Notes: generated from the letters alone by a model not told the origin. A DNA stretch of 64,000 nt from JANOMH01 sp031422295 (GCA_031422295.1 JANOQM010000064.1:1-64000); one strand, 5' to 3'; numbered from the stretch's first letter, positions 42,571-51,137 are shown. Translations and numbers: made by a program.

Positions 42571-42593
42571 ATATTGCGAACCGTTCGCAATAT
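42571..42593. promoter_or_regulatory. Perfect 23-bp palindrome upstream of the multicopper oxidase gene
   Basis: ATATTGCGAAC, one central C and GTTCGCAATAT form eleven-base perfect arms, 12 bases before the oxidase start codon. A related imperfect copy (TTCGCAAACCGTTATTG) lies near 42,634-42,650. The shape suits a dimeric repressor, for instance of the TetR family (GAAC.GTTC core). No such regulator gene is in the window. Confidence 0.6.
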
Positions 42594-42728
42594 CATATCT
42601 GCGCCCGGCAGGGCTGGAATGCAAGTAGGAATTATTCGCAAACCGTTATTGGTCTCAAGACATGCAAATCCCGAAACCTGCAGGGCAGATTTCGGGATGA
42701 GAACGCGCAGTTTTGGCTGCTATAGAGC

Positions 42729-43397
42729 CTATTCGGCCAGTTCAGCGTCCAGAATGGCGGCCATTTCGGCATAGGCCATATTCGCATATTTGGTGCCATT
42801 GATGAAAAACGTCGGCGTCCCCTCGATCCCGTCGCGGGCAGCGTTTTCTTCGAACCACGCCACCAGCGTTTGCGCCTGTGTTGCATCCGACAGGCAGGCA
42901 TCCAGCATAGCTGTATCCAAGCCCGCCGTCAGCCCGATCTTGCGCAGGTTTTCGGCGATCATCGCCGGGTCGCCGCCGGCGGTCCATTCGGATTGGGTTG
43001 CATACAGAATGTCATGAATGCCAAAGAACCGCAGTTCGCCGCCGCAGCGCGCGATCATCGACGCCCACAGACCGAACCGGTCGAAATACACTTCGCGGAA
43101 GGTAAAGCGCACTTTGCCAGTGTCGATATAGTCGGATTTCAGCTGCTGATATTGCTCGGCATGAAAGGCCGCGCAATGCGGGCAGGTGAAGGACCCGTAT
43201 TCGATGATCTCAATCGGTGCGTCGGCGGCCCCCAAGGTCATGTCCTGAATGGTCGCAGTATCAAGCTCGGCCGCCGTTTCCTGCGCCTGTGCCGCGCCGG
43301 GCAACAGGTCAGTCGGGGCTGCGGGCCGGTTCAGCAACCAACCGCCGCCCAGCACCAATGCAAGGGTCAGGGCCCCGGTTGCGATAATCTTGTTCAT
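42729..43397 (-). CDS. DsbA-family thiol:disulfide oxidoreductase
   Basis: The 222-residue protein has an N-terminal membrane anchor or signal (IATGALTLALVLGGGWLL). A short linker leads into a thioredoxin-like DsbA domain, with active site CPHC in YGSFTCPHCAAFH and cis-Pro in GIEGTPTFFING. It forms or rearranges disulfides in the periplasm. The gene precedes the multicopper oxidase gene on the same strand, but with about 170 bases and the palindrome between them, so it is probably a separate unit. Confidence 0.9.
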   Translation of the reverse strand: MNKIIATGALTLALVLGGGWLLNRPAAPTDLLPGAAQAQETAAELDTATIQDMTLGAADAPIEIIEYGSFTCPHCAAFHAEQYQQLKSDYIDTGKVRFTFREVYFDRFGLWASMIARCGGELRFFGIHDILYATQSEWTAGGDPAMIAENLRKIGLTAGLDTAMLDACLSDATQAQTLVAWFEENAARDGIEGTPTFFINGTKYANMAYAEMAAILDAELAE

Positions 43398-43412
43398 GTC
43401 GAACCTCAGTCG

Positions 43413-43922
43413 TTAGGATTTCTGTTTGCGCAGCACATTGGCGGCAAGGGCGGCAAGTGCAAGTCGCAATTCCGTGTTTGTGACGCCCTGTGACACTTGG
43501 TTTGCGCGGATTTCGATGTCCGGATCGGGCAAGGGGGCAATTTTTGGCGCGGGCGCAAACGCCACTTGCCCATCGGCAAAGCCGGTGGGGGCGGTCTGGG
43601 TGATCCGGACCCTGCTGATCGCGCGGTAGCCATAGCAGGCGTTGACCTTGTCCCTGATCTGGTCCTTTTGCATGTCCAGCATCGGCGCCTGTGCCCCGGT
43701 GGTCAGCACGGTCAGCGTAGCACCAAACCCGTCACGACCGTAACTGACATTAACCGGGCGCGCGACCGCTGACACGCCTTGCCCGACGATTTCGGCCCAA
43801 TGGGTCAGCAGGCGTGTCACCGCGAACCCCCGCGCCTCGCTCGCCGCCCTGATCCGGGGTTGCAGCAGGCTTGAGGTTTGCGCGAATCCGCGCGTGGTGC
43901 CGTAGGTGCGTGGTGCTTTCAT
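43413..43922 (-). CDS. DUF721 (DciA-like) protein
   Basis: The 169-residue protein has the DUF721 core: HWAEIVGQGVSAVARPVNVSY (in part), then an LTVLTTGAQAPMLDMQKDQI strand-helix and a YGYRAISRVRI strand. This family includes the DnaB-loader DciA in bacteria without DnaC. It lies 15 bases before the dsbA-like gene and is divergent from mutY. ATG 43922 is preferred to the GTG just before it. Confidence 0.8.
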   Translation of the reverse strand: MKAPRTYGTTRGFAQTSSLLQPRIRAASEARGFAVTRLLTHWAEIVGQGVSAVARPVNVSYGRDGFGATLTVLTTGAQAPMLDMQKDQIRDKVNACYGYRAISRVRITQTAPTGFADGQVAFAPAPKIAPLPDPDIEIRANQVSQGVTNTELRLALAALAANVLRKQKS

Positions 43923-43988
43923 CACTCCAGCCTATACTGCTATTGAGCCTAGCGCAGGCAGCAAATCTGAACGGGACGGTCATAAAGA

Positions 43989-45047
43989 TTGACGCATAGT
44001 GAACTGAGCGGGGTTTTGCTGCAGTGGTATGACCGCAATGCGCGGGTGATGCCATGGCGTGTGGGGCCGTTGGACCACGGGCGGCATGCCGACCCGTACC
44101 GCATATGGCTGTCCGAGGTGATGTTGCAACAGACCACTGTTGCCGCCGTGCGCGCCTATTTCATCCGCTTTACGACCCTGTGGCCGACGGTGGCCGATCT
44201 GGCCGCAGCCCCGGATGCCGATGTCATGGCCGCATGGGCCGGGCTGGGCTATTACGCCCGCGCCCGCAATCTGCTGAAATGCGCCCGGGCGGTGGTGGCG
44301 GATCATGGCGGGGTGTTTCCCGATAGCCGCGATGGCCTGCTGACCTTGCCGGGGATCGGACCCTATACCGCCAGCGCGGTGGCCGCGATTGCCTTTGGCC
44401 GCGCCGAAACCGTGGTGGATGGCAATGTCGAGCGGGTGATGGCCCGGCTGTATCATGTGCATGACCCGTTGCCGGGGTCCAAGGGTGCGCTGACCGTTTT
44501 GGCCGCCGGGCTGACTCCTAAGGAACGGCCGGGCGATTATGCCCAGGCGGTGATGGACCTGGGGGCAACCATCTGCACCCCGCGCAATCCGGCCTGTGGT
44601 CTGTGTCCGTGGCGGGCCGCCTGTGCCGCCCGGATTGCCGGAACCGAACGTGACCTGCCGCGCAAGACCCCGAAAAGGCCGCAGCCGCTGCGGTGGGGGT
44701 TTGTTTATGTTGCCCGCCGCGCTGATGGGGCCTGGTTGGTTGAGACCCGGCCCGCGCGGGGCCTGTTGGGTGGCATGCTGGGATTTCCGGGATCGGACTG
44801 GTCAGACGACCCGACCCCCGCCCCGCCGATTGCGGTGGATTGGTCCGATAGCGGGGCCGAGGCCCGGCATACTTTCACCCATTTTCATCTGCGCCTGCGG
44901 GTGCTGACCGCGCGGTTGCCCTTGGATGCCCAGCCGGTGCAGGGCCATTTCATTGCCGGGGCGGAGTTTCGCCCCAGCGCGTTGCCAACCGTGATGCGCA
45001 AGGTGTTTGACCTTGCCATTCAGTCGATAAACCTTAGTCCAGCGTGA
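43989..45047 (+). CDS. mutY: A/G-specific adenine glycosylase
   Basis: The 352-residue protein shows the catalytic Glu in WLSEVMLQQTTV, the helix-hairpin-helix LPGIGPYTASAVAAIAFGR, catalytic Asp in VVDGNVERVMAR and the FeS cluster cysteines in CTPRNPACGLCPWRAAC. A C-terminal NUDIX-like 8-oxoG recognition domain follows. It removes A opposite 8-oxoG. The TTG at 43989 is the start that keeps the conserved N-terminus (LQWYDRNARVMPWR); no strong ribosome-binding site is seen. Confidence 0.93.
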   Translation: MTHSELSGVLLQWYDRNARVMPWRVGPLDHGRHADPYRIWLSEVMLQQTTVAAVRAYFIRFTTLWPTVADLAAAPDADVMAAWAGLGYYARARNLLKCARAVVADHGGVFPDSRDGLLTLPGIGPYTASAVAAIAFGRAETVVDGNVERVMARLYHVHDPLPGSKGALTVLAAGLTPKERPGDYAQAVMDLGATICTPRNPACGLCPWRAACAARIAGTERDLPRKTPKRPQPLRWGFVYVARRADGAWLVETRPARGLLGGMLGFPGSDWSDDPTPAPPIAVDWSDSGAEARHTFTHFHLRLRVLTARLPLDAQPVQGHFIAGAEFRPSALPTVMRKVFDLAIQSINLSPA

Positions 45048-46035
45048 TCAGCGACTGATGCACCCAGATATCGGCCTCGACCCGGTGCCAGCCATCCGTG
45101 GTTTGCCGGATGAACAGCTTTTCCCCGGTCTGATAGACCTTTGACACATTAAACGCCTGCCCCGGCCCAGAGCGGCCATTGCTGTCAACCGTGTTCACCG
45201 TGCCGGGCGTCACGGGCGCGGTGCGGCGGCCCGAGACCCAGTGATCCTTGGAATTTGATACTTTGAACCAGTCATCCTGTGCGTCAAACACCCGCAGAAC
45301 CGACCCCAGCTGCGCCGGGCCATGGTCGGACACCATGGCAAAGCTGGTGCCCGGGCCAGTGCGGATATTCAGGCTGTCAGCGGTAACCTCGACATATCTC
45401 AGGCCATCTGGCGCGATGACAACCGGTGCCGCAACCGGGGCGGCCCCACCCATAACGGCCAGAACCGCAGGCAGAAAGTTGGCGTTGAACGCAGCCAGCG
45501 TATTGCCGCCGAAAAACGCCGTGCCGGGACAGGATTTGCTGGACCCGCCGCCGTTCAGCCGCGCGCCGGTGTTCAGGTCAAACCAGTGGTGGTACACGAT
45601 GCCCCGGTCATTGCGCGGAATCATTGAAAACCGCCGCAGCATGGCCGCCGTGACCCGCAGGATGCTGTCGCGCTGGGCGGCGGTCATCTGGTTTTGACCG
45701 ATATCAAAGTCACCGACGGATTCGATGCAAAGTGCTTTGGCATTATTGCCAAAGATGCAGGCCGGGGCGTTGTTCAACGGCCGCCCTGTCAGGATCATGC
45801 CATCCGGAAAGATCGTGAAATGCTGGCCAATGTCGGACCAGCCGTTGTTCGACACATGATGGTGCTTCATGTTGCGCTGCATTGTAAAGTGGTTGTCGCC
45901 ATGAAAGCCCGCGTAATTGGGCAGCCATGTATGGTGCTGCTGGATAAAGGTGATGGTCCGCGCCACCGTGACGCCGGGCAGCCAGTTTTCGAATTCGGCC
46001 ACCGACATGGCGGTAAAGCCAGATTGAGTTTGCAT
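45034..46035 (-). CDS. N-acetylmuramoyl-L-alanine amidase-like protein with SH3 domain(s)
   Basis: The 333-residue protein has no signal peptide. Residues about 30-180 form an Amidase_2-type domain: HHTW, HHHVSNNGWSDIGQHF, an acidic IESVGDF, HHWFDLN and SCPGTAFFG, which together give the zinc ligands. A linker rich in Ala and Pro leads to one or two SH3-like repeats (LNIRTGPGTSFAMV and RSGPGQAFNVSKVYQTGEKL). It probably cleaves peptidoglycan; without an export signal it might be a lysis-type or non-classically exported enzyme. It overlaps the mutY 3' end. Confidence 0.8.
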   Translation of the reverse strand: MQTQSGFTAMSVAEFENWLPGVTVARTITFIQQHHTWLPNYAGFHGDNHFTMQRNMKHHHVSNNGWSDIGQHFTIFPDGMILTGRPLNNAPACIFGNNAKALCIESVGDFDIGQNQMTAAQRDSILRVTAAMLRRFSMIPRNDRGIVYHHWFDLNTGARLNGGGSSKSCPGTAFFGGNTLAAFNANFLPAVLAVMGGAAPVAAPVVIAPDGLRYVEVTADSLNIRTGPGTSFAMVSDHGPAQLGSVLRVFDAQDDWFKVSNSKDHWVSGRRTAPVTPGTVNTVDSNGRSGPGQAFNVSKVYQTGEKLFIRQTTDGWHRVEADIWVHQSLITLD

Positions 46036-46225
46036 TTTCGCCTCCGGGTTGAATGAAGTTTGGGGAAATGACGTGGGCTGAGTATAGCATTTTCACGGTT
46101 GATCCGGCGTGAATTCCGGCACCCTTGGGTTGATTGCGGCCAATGGGGTGCGACATGTTGGGATGATTGAGAAATTGGCGGTATCGCGCTAATGTGCAGC
46201 TGTGAAATATATGTGAGACCTCCTG

Positions 46226-47359
46226 ATGATGGCGACTGCCTCGATCGGCAAACTGAGCAATACCCTGCCATTCTGGCTGTCGCTGGCGCTGGTGCCACTG
46301 GCCTGGGTGGGTGCGGTGTATGGCGGCTGGACTGTGCTGCTGTTGCCGCTGTCCACATGGTATCTGTTTTCGATCCTTGATGCCTTTGCCGGGCTGAACC
46401 AGGACAACGCCGATCTGGCCACGCCCGAGGCGGATTTGTTCTGGTATCGCCTGATTACGGTGATCTGGGCCCCGATCCAGTGTGTCACGATCTTTGGCGT
46501 GCTGTGGTATGTCACTGCAACCGGCCATCTGGGCGGCTGGGAACTGGTCGGATTGTTTGTCGGCATTGGCGTCATCACCGGCGTGGTGGGGATCAATTAT
46601 TCGCATGAGCTGATGCATCAGAAACCGGTGGCAGAACGCTGGATGGGCGATCTGTTATTGGCCATGGTGCTGTATTCACATTTCCGGTCGGAACATATGC
46701 TGGTGCATCACCGCTATGTCGGCACCCCGCGCGACCCGGTGACCGCCCGCTATAACGAAGGGTTTTACCGATTCTTTCCGCGTGTGCTGTGGCAGTGCTA
46801 TGTGTCGGCCTTTGGCGCAGAGGCTGCGATGCTGGCCCGCAAGGGCAAGGGGTGGACCGACCTGCGCAATCCATTCTGGCGCTATTGGGCGTTGCAGGGT
46901 GTCATGCTGGGGCTGGCGGTCTGGATTGCCGGCTGGGTTGGGCTGGGCCTGTTCATTTTGCAGGCTTTTGTCGCAATCCAGCAGCTGGAATTGGTCAATT
47001 ATGTCGAACATTACGGCCTGACCCGCAAGCATCTGGGAGACGGCAAATATGAGCATGTCCTGCCCCGGCATTCGTGGAATGCGGCGCATAAGGCGTCAAA
47101 CTGGTTGTTGATCAATCTGCAGCGCCATTCGGACCACCATTATAAACCTGACCGCCGGTTTCCGCTGTTGCAGACCTACACCGCCGACGATGCGCCGCAA
47201 TTGCCCTATGGCTATCCGGTGATGACGATGGCCGCGCTATTCCCGCCGCTGTGGCGCCGGATGATGAACAGCCGTGTCAAGGCATGGCAGGCGCAGTATT
47301 ACCCCGAGATTGCGGATTGGTCGGCCTATAAGGCCGGGAATAATCCCTGGCCACGGTGA
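46226..47359 (+). CDS. alkB: Alkane 1-monooxygenase
   Basis: The 377-residue integral membrane di-iron enzyme shows the eight-histidine pattern: SHELMHQ, SEHMLVHHRYVG, the family signature NYVEHYGL and LQRHSDHHYKP. About six membrane helices are visible. It hydroxylates the terminal carbon of medium-chain alkanes with electrons from rubredoxin; no rubredoxin or reductase is in the window. The gene stands alone, with 190 bases upstream in which no regulator site was recognised. Confidence 0.92.
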   Translation: MMATASIGKLSNTLPFWLSLALVPLAWVGAVYGGWTVLLLPLSTWYLFSILDAFAGLNQDNADLATPEADLFWYRLITVIWAPIQCVTIFGVLWYVTATGHLGGWELVGLFVGIGVITGVVGINYSHELMHQKPVAERWMGDLLLAMVLYSHFRSEHMLVHHRYVGTPRDPVTARYNEGFYRFFPRVLWQCYVSAFGAEAAMLARKGKGWTDLRNPFWRYWALQGVMLGLAVWIAGWVGLGLFILQAFVAIQQLELVNYVEHYGLTRKHLGDGKYEHVLPRHSWNAAHKASNWLLINLQRHSDHHYKPDRRFPLLQTYTADDAPQLPYGYPVMTMAALFPPLWRRMMNSRVKAWQAQYYPEIADWSAYKAGNNPWPR

Positions 47360-47441
47360 GGCTGAGAGGCCGAAGCCTCCGGCGGGGATATTTAGGGAAC
47401 AAAAGAAACGGGGACCGGGTAGGAGTGCCGTTACCGGACTG

Positions 47442-47480
47442 AAAAAAACCCCGCCAATCCATAGGGGGACGGCGGGGTTA
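47442..47480 (-). terminator. Rho-independent terminator of ccrM
   Basis: On the minus strand AACCCCGCC and GGCGGGGTT pair around a 15-base loop and are followed by seven Ts (complement of 47442-47448). It lies about 65 bases after the ccrM stop and can also catch alkB transcripts. Confidence 0.8.
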
Positions 47481-47543
47481 AGGTGGTGCATGTGGCGCTG
47501 AAAGGTTCAGGCCGCAGGCACGGGCGGTAAACGGAAACTGGTG

Positions 47544-48653
47544 TTAGTGCGCGTTCCCCATTTCGGTGCGCACTTGTTGGCGCAGCAGGTCGATGGGCAC
47601 GGTTTTGCCGTCGCGTTTGAAGTGCCAATAGGTCCAGCCATTGCAACTGGGCGCGCCTTCCAAATGGGCGCCGACCTGATGAATCGAGCCTGTGACATCG
47701 TGGCCAACCAGGGTACCGTCAGCGCGGACCTTGGCCTTGTGGCGGCCATTCCCGCTCCAGAGTTCCTCGCCGGGCCGCAACATGCCACGTTCGACCAATA
47801 CGCCAAAGGCGACGCGCGGTTCGGCGCGTTTACTGGTGCTGACATCCAGCGCATCACGATCGAATTTGCGGATGTTTTTGAGGCGTTTTTCGGCGACGGA
47901 GCGATAGGCATCCTCGCGTTCGATCCCGATATAGTCGCGCCCCAGCATCTTGGCCACAGCGCCGGTCGTGCCAGTCCCAAAGAACGGATCCAGCACCACA
48001 TCGCCGGGGTTGGTGGTGCCGATCAGCACCCGGTGCAGCAGGCTTTGGGGTTTTTGGGTCGGATGCGCCTTGTCGCCTGCGTCATCTTTGAGCCGTTCAT
48101 GCCCGGTGCAGATTGGCAGCACCCAGTCTGACCGCATCTGCACGCCTTCGTTCAGGGCTTTCAGCGCGTCATAGTTGAAGGTGTACTTGCTGGCCTCGTC
48201 TTTGCTGGCCCAGATCAGGGTTTCATGCGCATTGGTCAGCCGCTTGCCCCTGAAATTCGGCATCGGGTTGGATTTGCGCCAGACCACGTCGTTCAAAATC
48301 CAGAAGCCCTGATTTTGCAATTCGGCGCCGATGCGGAACACATTGTGGTAGGACCCGATCACCCAGATCGCGCCATTGGGTTTCAGCAACCGGCGGGCGG
48401 CGGCCAGCCAACGCTTGGTGAACTGGTCATAGGCGTCAAAGCTGGCGAACTGATCCCAGGCATCGTCGACGGCATCGACGAGTGAATTATCCGGGCGGTG
48501 CAGGTCGCCGCGCAGTTGCAGGTTATACGGCGGATCGGCGAAGATCAGGTCAATCGACGCCTCGGGCAGGGACAGCATCACCTGAATGCAATCGCCACCC
48601 ATGATCGTGTTCAGGGGAAGCACGGCTGTGCCCCGGTCGCGTGTCATCGTCAT
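47544..48653 (-). CDS. ccrM: Cell-cycle DNA adenine methyltransferase CcrM (GANTC)
   Basis: The 369-residue beta-class N6-adenine methyltransferase has the catalytic DPPY in LIFADPPYNLQL near the N-terminus. AdoMet motif I is in LDPFFGTGTTGAVA, and HPTQKP lies between them. The C-terminal extension of about 80 residues (VLVERGMLRPGEELWS ... CNGWTYWHFKRDGKTVPID, in part) is characteristic of CcrM. It methylates GANTC after replication and is essential or nearly so in many alphaproteobacteria. ATG 48653 is chosen; the upstream in-frame part looks non-coding. Confidence 0.93.
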   Translation of the reverse strand: MTMTRDRGTAVLPLNTIMGGDCIQVMLSLPEASIDLIFADPPYNLQLRGDLHRPDNSLVDAVDDAWDQFASFDAYDQFTKRWLAAARRLLKPNGAIWVIGSYHNVFRIGAELQNQGFWILNDVVWRKSNPMPNFRGKRLTNAHETLIWASKDEASKYTFNYDALKALNEGVQMRSDWVLPICTGHERLKDDAGDKAHPTQKPQSLLHRVLIGTTNPGDVVLDPFFGTGTTGAVAKMLGRDYIGIEREDAYRSVAEKRLKNIRKFDRDALDVSTSKRAEPRVAFGVLVERGMLRPGEELWSGNGRHKAKVRADGTLVGHDVTGSIHQVGAHLEGAPSCNGWTYWHFKRDGKTVPIDLLRQQVRTEMGNAH

Positions 48654-48704
48654 TCTTTGCCTCGGTCCCGGCGAATTATCCGCATTAGTGGTTGGGCCCA
48701 AGAT

Positions 48705-48743
48705 GAGTCAGAGATGATTCGCTGTCAAAACCTTTATTGAATC
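48705..48743. promoter_or_regulatory. Three GANTC sites upstream of ccrM
   Basis: GAGTC (48705-48709), GATTC (48716-48720) and GAATC (48739-48743) cluster within 39 bases, 50-90 bases before the ccrM start. They are targets of CcrM itself, and in Caulobacter GANTC sites in this promoter couple transcription to hemimethylation. The last site overlaps the 3' end of rnhB. Confidence 0.6.
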
Positions 48744-49395
48744 AACTACTTAGGTTTTTTTCTTGATACAAGATATTGTGGACCGGTTTGAATGAACGCC
48801 TATGGTGAGGGGTGACACCGAGAATGTGCAGGGCATTTTTGTGCGCTTTGGTCGGATAACCGGCGTTATGGTCCCAGCCGTAGCCCGGATATTGTTGCGC
48901 CAAATCCACCATCAGTTGGTCGCGCCACGTTTTGGCCACAATTGAGGCCGCTGCGATGGACAAGGACCGCGCATCGCCCCGGATGATCGGCTGAGCCGAC
49001 AGGTTGAGCTCGCGGGGCAGCATTTGCCCGTCGATCAGGACGTGGTGGGGGGTCGGTTTCAGTTTGGCGATGGCCCGCTGCATGGCCAGATGCGACGCGC
49101 GCAGGATGTTGAGCTGATCAATCTCGCTGACCGACGCCGTGCCAATGGCCACATCGGCCACCTCCAACAGGATCGTGTAAAGCTGTTCGCGCCGTGTGGC
49201 GCTGAGTTGCTTGCTATCGTTCAGGCCGGGCGGGATGTTGGCGGGGTTCAGGATCACTGCCGCCGCGACAACTGGCCCAGCAAGCGGCCCGCGCCCAGCC
49301 TCGTCCACGCCGGCCACACGTGTCAGCCCGCGCATAAAGGCCGCCTGTTCAAAGCTGAAATCGGGGGATGTTCTGACCATGGTGCCAGACAGCAA
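48742..49395 (-). CDS. rnhB: Ribonuclease HII
   Basis: The 217-residue protein shows VAGVDEAGRGPLAGPVVAAA (catalytic DEAGRG), NDSKQLSATRRE, ASHLAMQRAI with VLIDGQMLP, SIAAASIVAKTWRD and YGWDHNAGYPTKAH. It removes RNA from RNA-DNA hybrids, including single misincorporated ribonucleotides. The order rnhB-ccrM is typical of alphaproteobacteria. Confidence 0.95.
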   Translation of the reverse strand: MLSGTMVRTSPDFSFEQAAFMRGLTRVAGVDEAGRGPLAGPVVAAAVILNPANIPPGLNDSKQLSATRREQLYTILLEVADVAIGTASVSEIDQLNILRASHLAMQRAIAKLKPTPHHVLIDGQMLPRELNLSAQPIIRGDARSLSIAAASIVAKTWRDQLMVDLAQQYPGYGWDHNAGYPTKAHKNALHILGVTPHHRRSFKPVHNILYQEKNLSS

Positions 49396-49746
49396 AGCCG
49401 CGCGACGGGATCAAGTGAAAAAGAACAAGGGCGGAAGGTCATGTCCAAACCTTCCGCCCCGATCCGGCGCAACAACTGGGGCGTATGCCGCGCCACGAGC
49501 CGGTTGAGTTTGCAACCGGATGCCTTGAAAAACCCGAAACCGGGGAAAAACCCACGCGTTATGCTTTTTGCAGTTCGGGCCCTGATCTGCCTGCCTGTGC
49601 GCCCATGACGACATGTCGTGACGCTGTGGGGCATGTGTGCGCCCGGGCTGGCCGGACAGGCAATATCCACGCCGCGATATCGGCTAGCGACAGGCCTGCA
49701 AGCTTCGGTTATTGAATAGCAGCGCAACCTGAGGTCTTGATGCGGC
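49396..49746. other. 351-base divergent gap with a strong hairpin and a weak small ORF
   Basis: GGGCGGAAGG (from 49429) and CCTTCCGCCC (to 49459) form a ten-pair stem around a loop containing ATG 49441. A frame of 55 codons (49441-49608, MSKPSAPIRRNNWG...) begins at that ATG with GGAAGG before it. The product would be basic, with no family. The hairpin lies in a divergent region, where no transcript should end, so it may be an attenuator, a small-RNA end or a translation lock. Evidence for the ORF is weak. Confidence 0.35.
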
Positions 49747-50028
49747 ATGAAACACATATCCGCCGCCTTTATCATTCTCATGCTTGCCACGGGTGCTGCA
49801 CAGGCCGCCTGTTATGCCGATTACAAGGCAAAACAGGATGATCCTTTGCAGTTGCAATACGGGGTTGCCGAGGTCTATGGCGAATGTTCGATCCAGCAGG
49901 CTGCGGCCGAATTGCTGGATCGGCTGGCCGCCAATGGCTGGGACCTGCTGGAAGTGATTGGCGTCTTTGATGACGCGGGGCTGGATGAAAGGCGAGATAG
50001 TGCAGGCGAATATTTCCTCCGCTTCTGA
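49747..50028 (+). CDS. Small secreted hypothetical protein
   Basis: The 93-residue protein has a signal peptide (MKHISAAFIILMLATGAAQA). The short mature domain (CYADYKAKQDDPLQLQYGVA, AAELLDRLAANGWDLLEVIGVFD) contains one pair of Cys residues that could form a disulfide. It matches no family I can name, though such proteins recur in Rhodobacterales. The gene overlaps the next one by 44 bases. Confidence 0.7.
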   Translation: MKHISAAFIILMLATGAAQAACYADYKAKQDDPLQLQYGVAEVYGECSIQQAAAELLDRLAANGWDLLEVIGVFDDAGLDERRDSAGEYFLRF

Positions 50029-50701
50029 GGCACGTCAAACGGGTAACAAGATTGTGGTTTGGGGGATTGGCGCGATTGTGCTGATCCTGTTGTTGGCTGC
50101 GATCTTGTTGTTTTTGAACCTACCGGATGCAAATGCGTTTAATGCGCGGGTCGAACGGGTGTTTCTGGACAACAACCTGACCACGCAGGCCGAAATCAAG
50201 CTGCTGGAAATTCTGGCCCAATCGGGCACTGCGTTTTCGGATACGCTGAATTCCTACCGCTTTGTGATTTTTGTGCTGCTGGTGTTTGCCACCGCCCTGC
50301 TGATTGCTGCGGTGGCGTTTCTGGTCATGCTGGTCACCCTGAACCGCCGGATGGGTCAGATCGAGCGCAAGGGGATCGAGGTGTCGTCACTGTTGATTTC
50401 CCGTGATCAGAACACGGTGTATCTGAACCATTTCGAGTTCAAACTGACCGAGGCAGCGATCGAAACCCTGTCGGTGCTGGCCGAGGCCCGGATGGATGAC
50501 GAAGTGCTGTCGGGCGCCGAGATTGAGGGCGTTATTTCGGGCCGCGATGCATCGGACTGTGACGAGGCTGCCGGGGCCACACGGATCAAGCGGCTGCGCG
50601 ATACTTTGGGCAATCAGATGGTCAGCGAACTGCTGGTCAAGAATGTGGCCCGGCGCGGCTATATGCTGGCGATTGATAAGAACGTCATCCGGATGGTGTA
50701 G
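49985..50701 (+). CDS. Membrane protein with C-terminal OmpR-like winged-helix domain
   Basis: The product is 238 residues from ATG 49985. It has two membrane helices, near residues 22-42 (IVVWGIGAIVLILLLAAIL) and 86-115 (FVIFVLLVFATALLIAAVAF), with a periplasmic stretch of about 45 residues between them. The cytosolic C-terminal domain has NHFEFKLTEAAIETLSVLAE ... ATRIKRLRDTLGNQMVSELL ... NVARRGYMLAID, resembling the Trans_reg_C winged helix (ending GY.L) of OmpR. This is the reverse of ToxR/CadC, where the DNA-binding domain is N-terminal. The start overlaps the upstream gene. Confidence 0.7.
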   Translation: MKGEIVQANISSASEARQTGNKIVVWGIGAIVLILLLAAILLFLNLPDANAFNARVERVFLDNNLTTQAEIKLLEILAQSGTAFSDTLNSYRFVIFVLLVFATALLIAAVAFLVMLVTLNRRMGQIERKGIEVSSLLISRDQNTVYLNHFEFKLTEAAIETLSVLAEARMDDEVLSGAEIEGVISGRDASDCDEAAGATRIKRLRDTLGNQMVSELLVKNVARRGYMLAIDKNVIRMV

Positions 50702-50722
50702 GGTGGGTGCCTGCCGTCGCTG

Positions 50723-51061
50723 TCAGGTCTGTAGGAAATACGGATCCACCCGCCGCCAGAAATGCAGCAGGTCCACGCCTTTGGCGGGCCGGTTATTCAG
50801 CAGCTCGATGGCAAGGATATCGGCCGCGACCAAAGCCGAGAGTTTATAGCCGATGTTGGGGGCCTGCCTGTCGCTGTCATTCCGGAACACATCTTCGACC
50901 GCTGCCGCCGCCGAGGTCAGCGCGAAACACAGCATCAGGGCCTTTTCGCCCGGATAGTGCTGCGCCAGACTGCGCACCAACTTACCGATTCTTGCGGTGT
51001 CACCACTGGCCAGTTCTGCGACCGCGAACTCGATCATTTGGTCGAGCAATGCCTGTTGCAT
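50723..51061 (-). CDS. Hypothetical protein, tandem paralogue 1
   Basis: The 112-residue, probably all-helical soluble protein closes with DLLHFWRRVDPYFLQT. It shares this ending, an N-terminal DQMIEFAVAELASG helix and the central GYKLSALVAADILAIELL with the next upstream gene. I recognise no domain. It may have arisen by duplication with the neighbour, 76 bases away. Confidence 0.75.
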   Translation of the reverse strand: MQQALLDQMIEFAVAELASGDTARIGKLVRSLAQHYPGEKALMLCFALTSAAAAVEDVFRNDSDRQAPNIGYKLSALVAADILAIELLNNRPAKGVDLLHFWRRVDPYFLQT

Positions 51062-51137
51062 CGGTGGGCTGCCTTAAAAATCTAACAATATGATGCGCGA
51101 GGAGTCGAAAATTCAATTTGCCGCTGAATCGGATTGC

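Noticed and set aside
42571..42593. NnrR/FNR-type site (TTGCG...CGCAA) reading of the palindrome
   Set aside because: The half-sites are separated by seven bases instead of the four or five expected for that family; a TetR-like site fits better.
49485..49715. 76-codon frame in the rnhB upstream gap
   Set aside because: No ribosome-binding site and no family; it overlaps the weak 55-codon frame, which has a better start.
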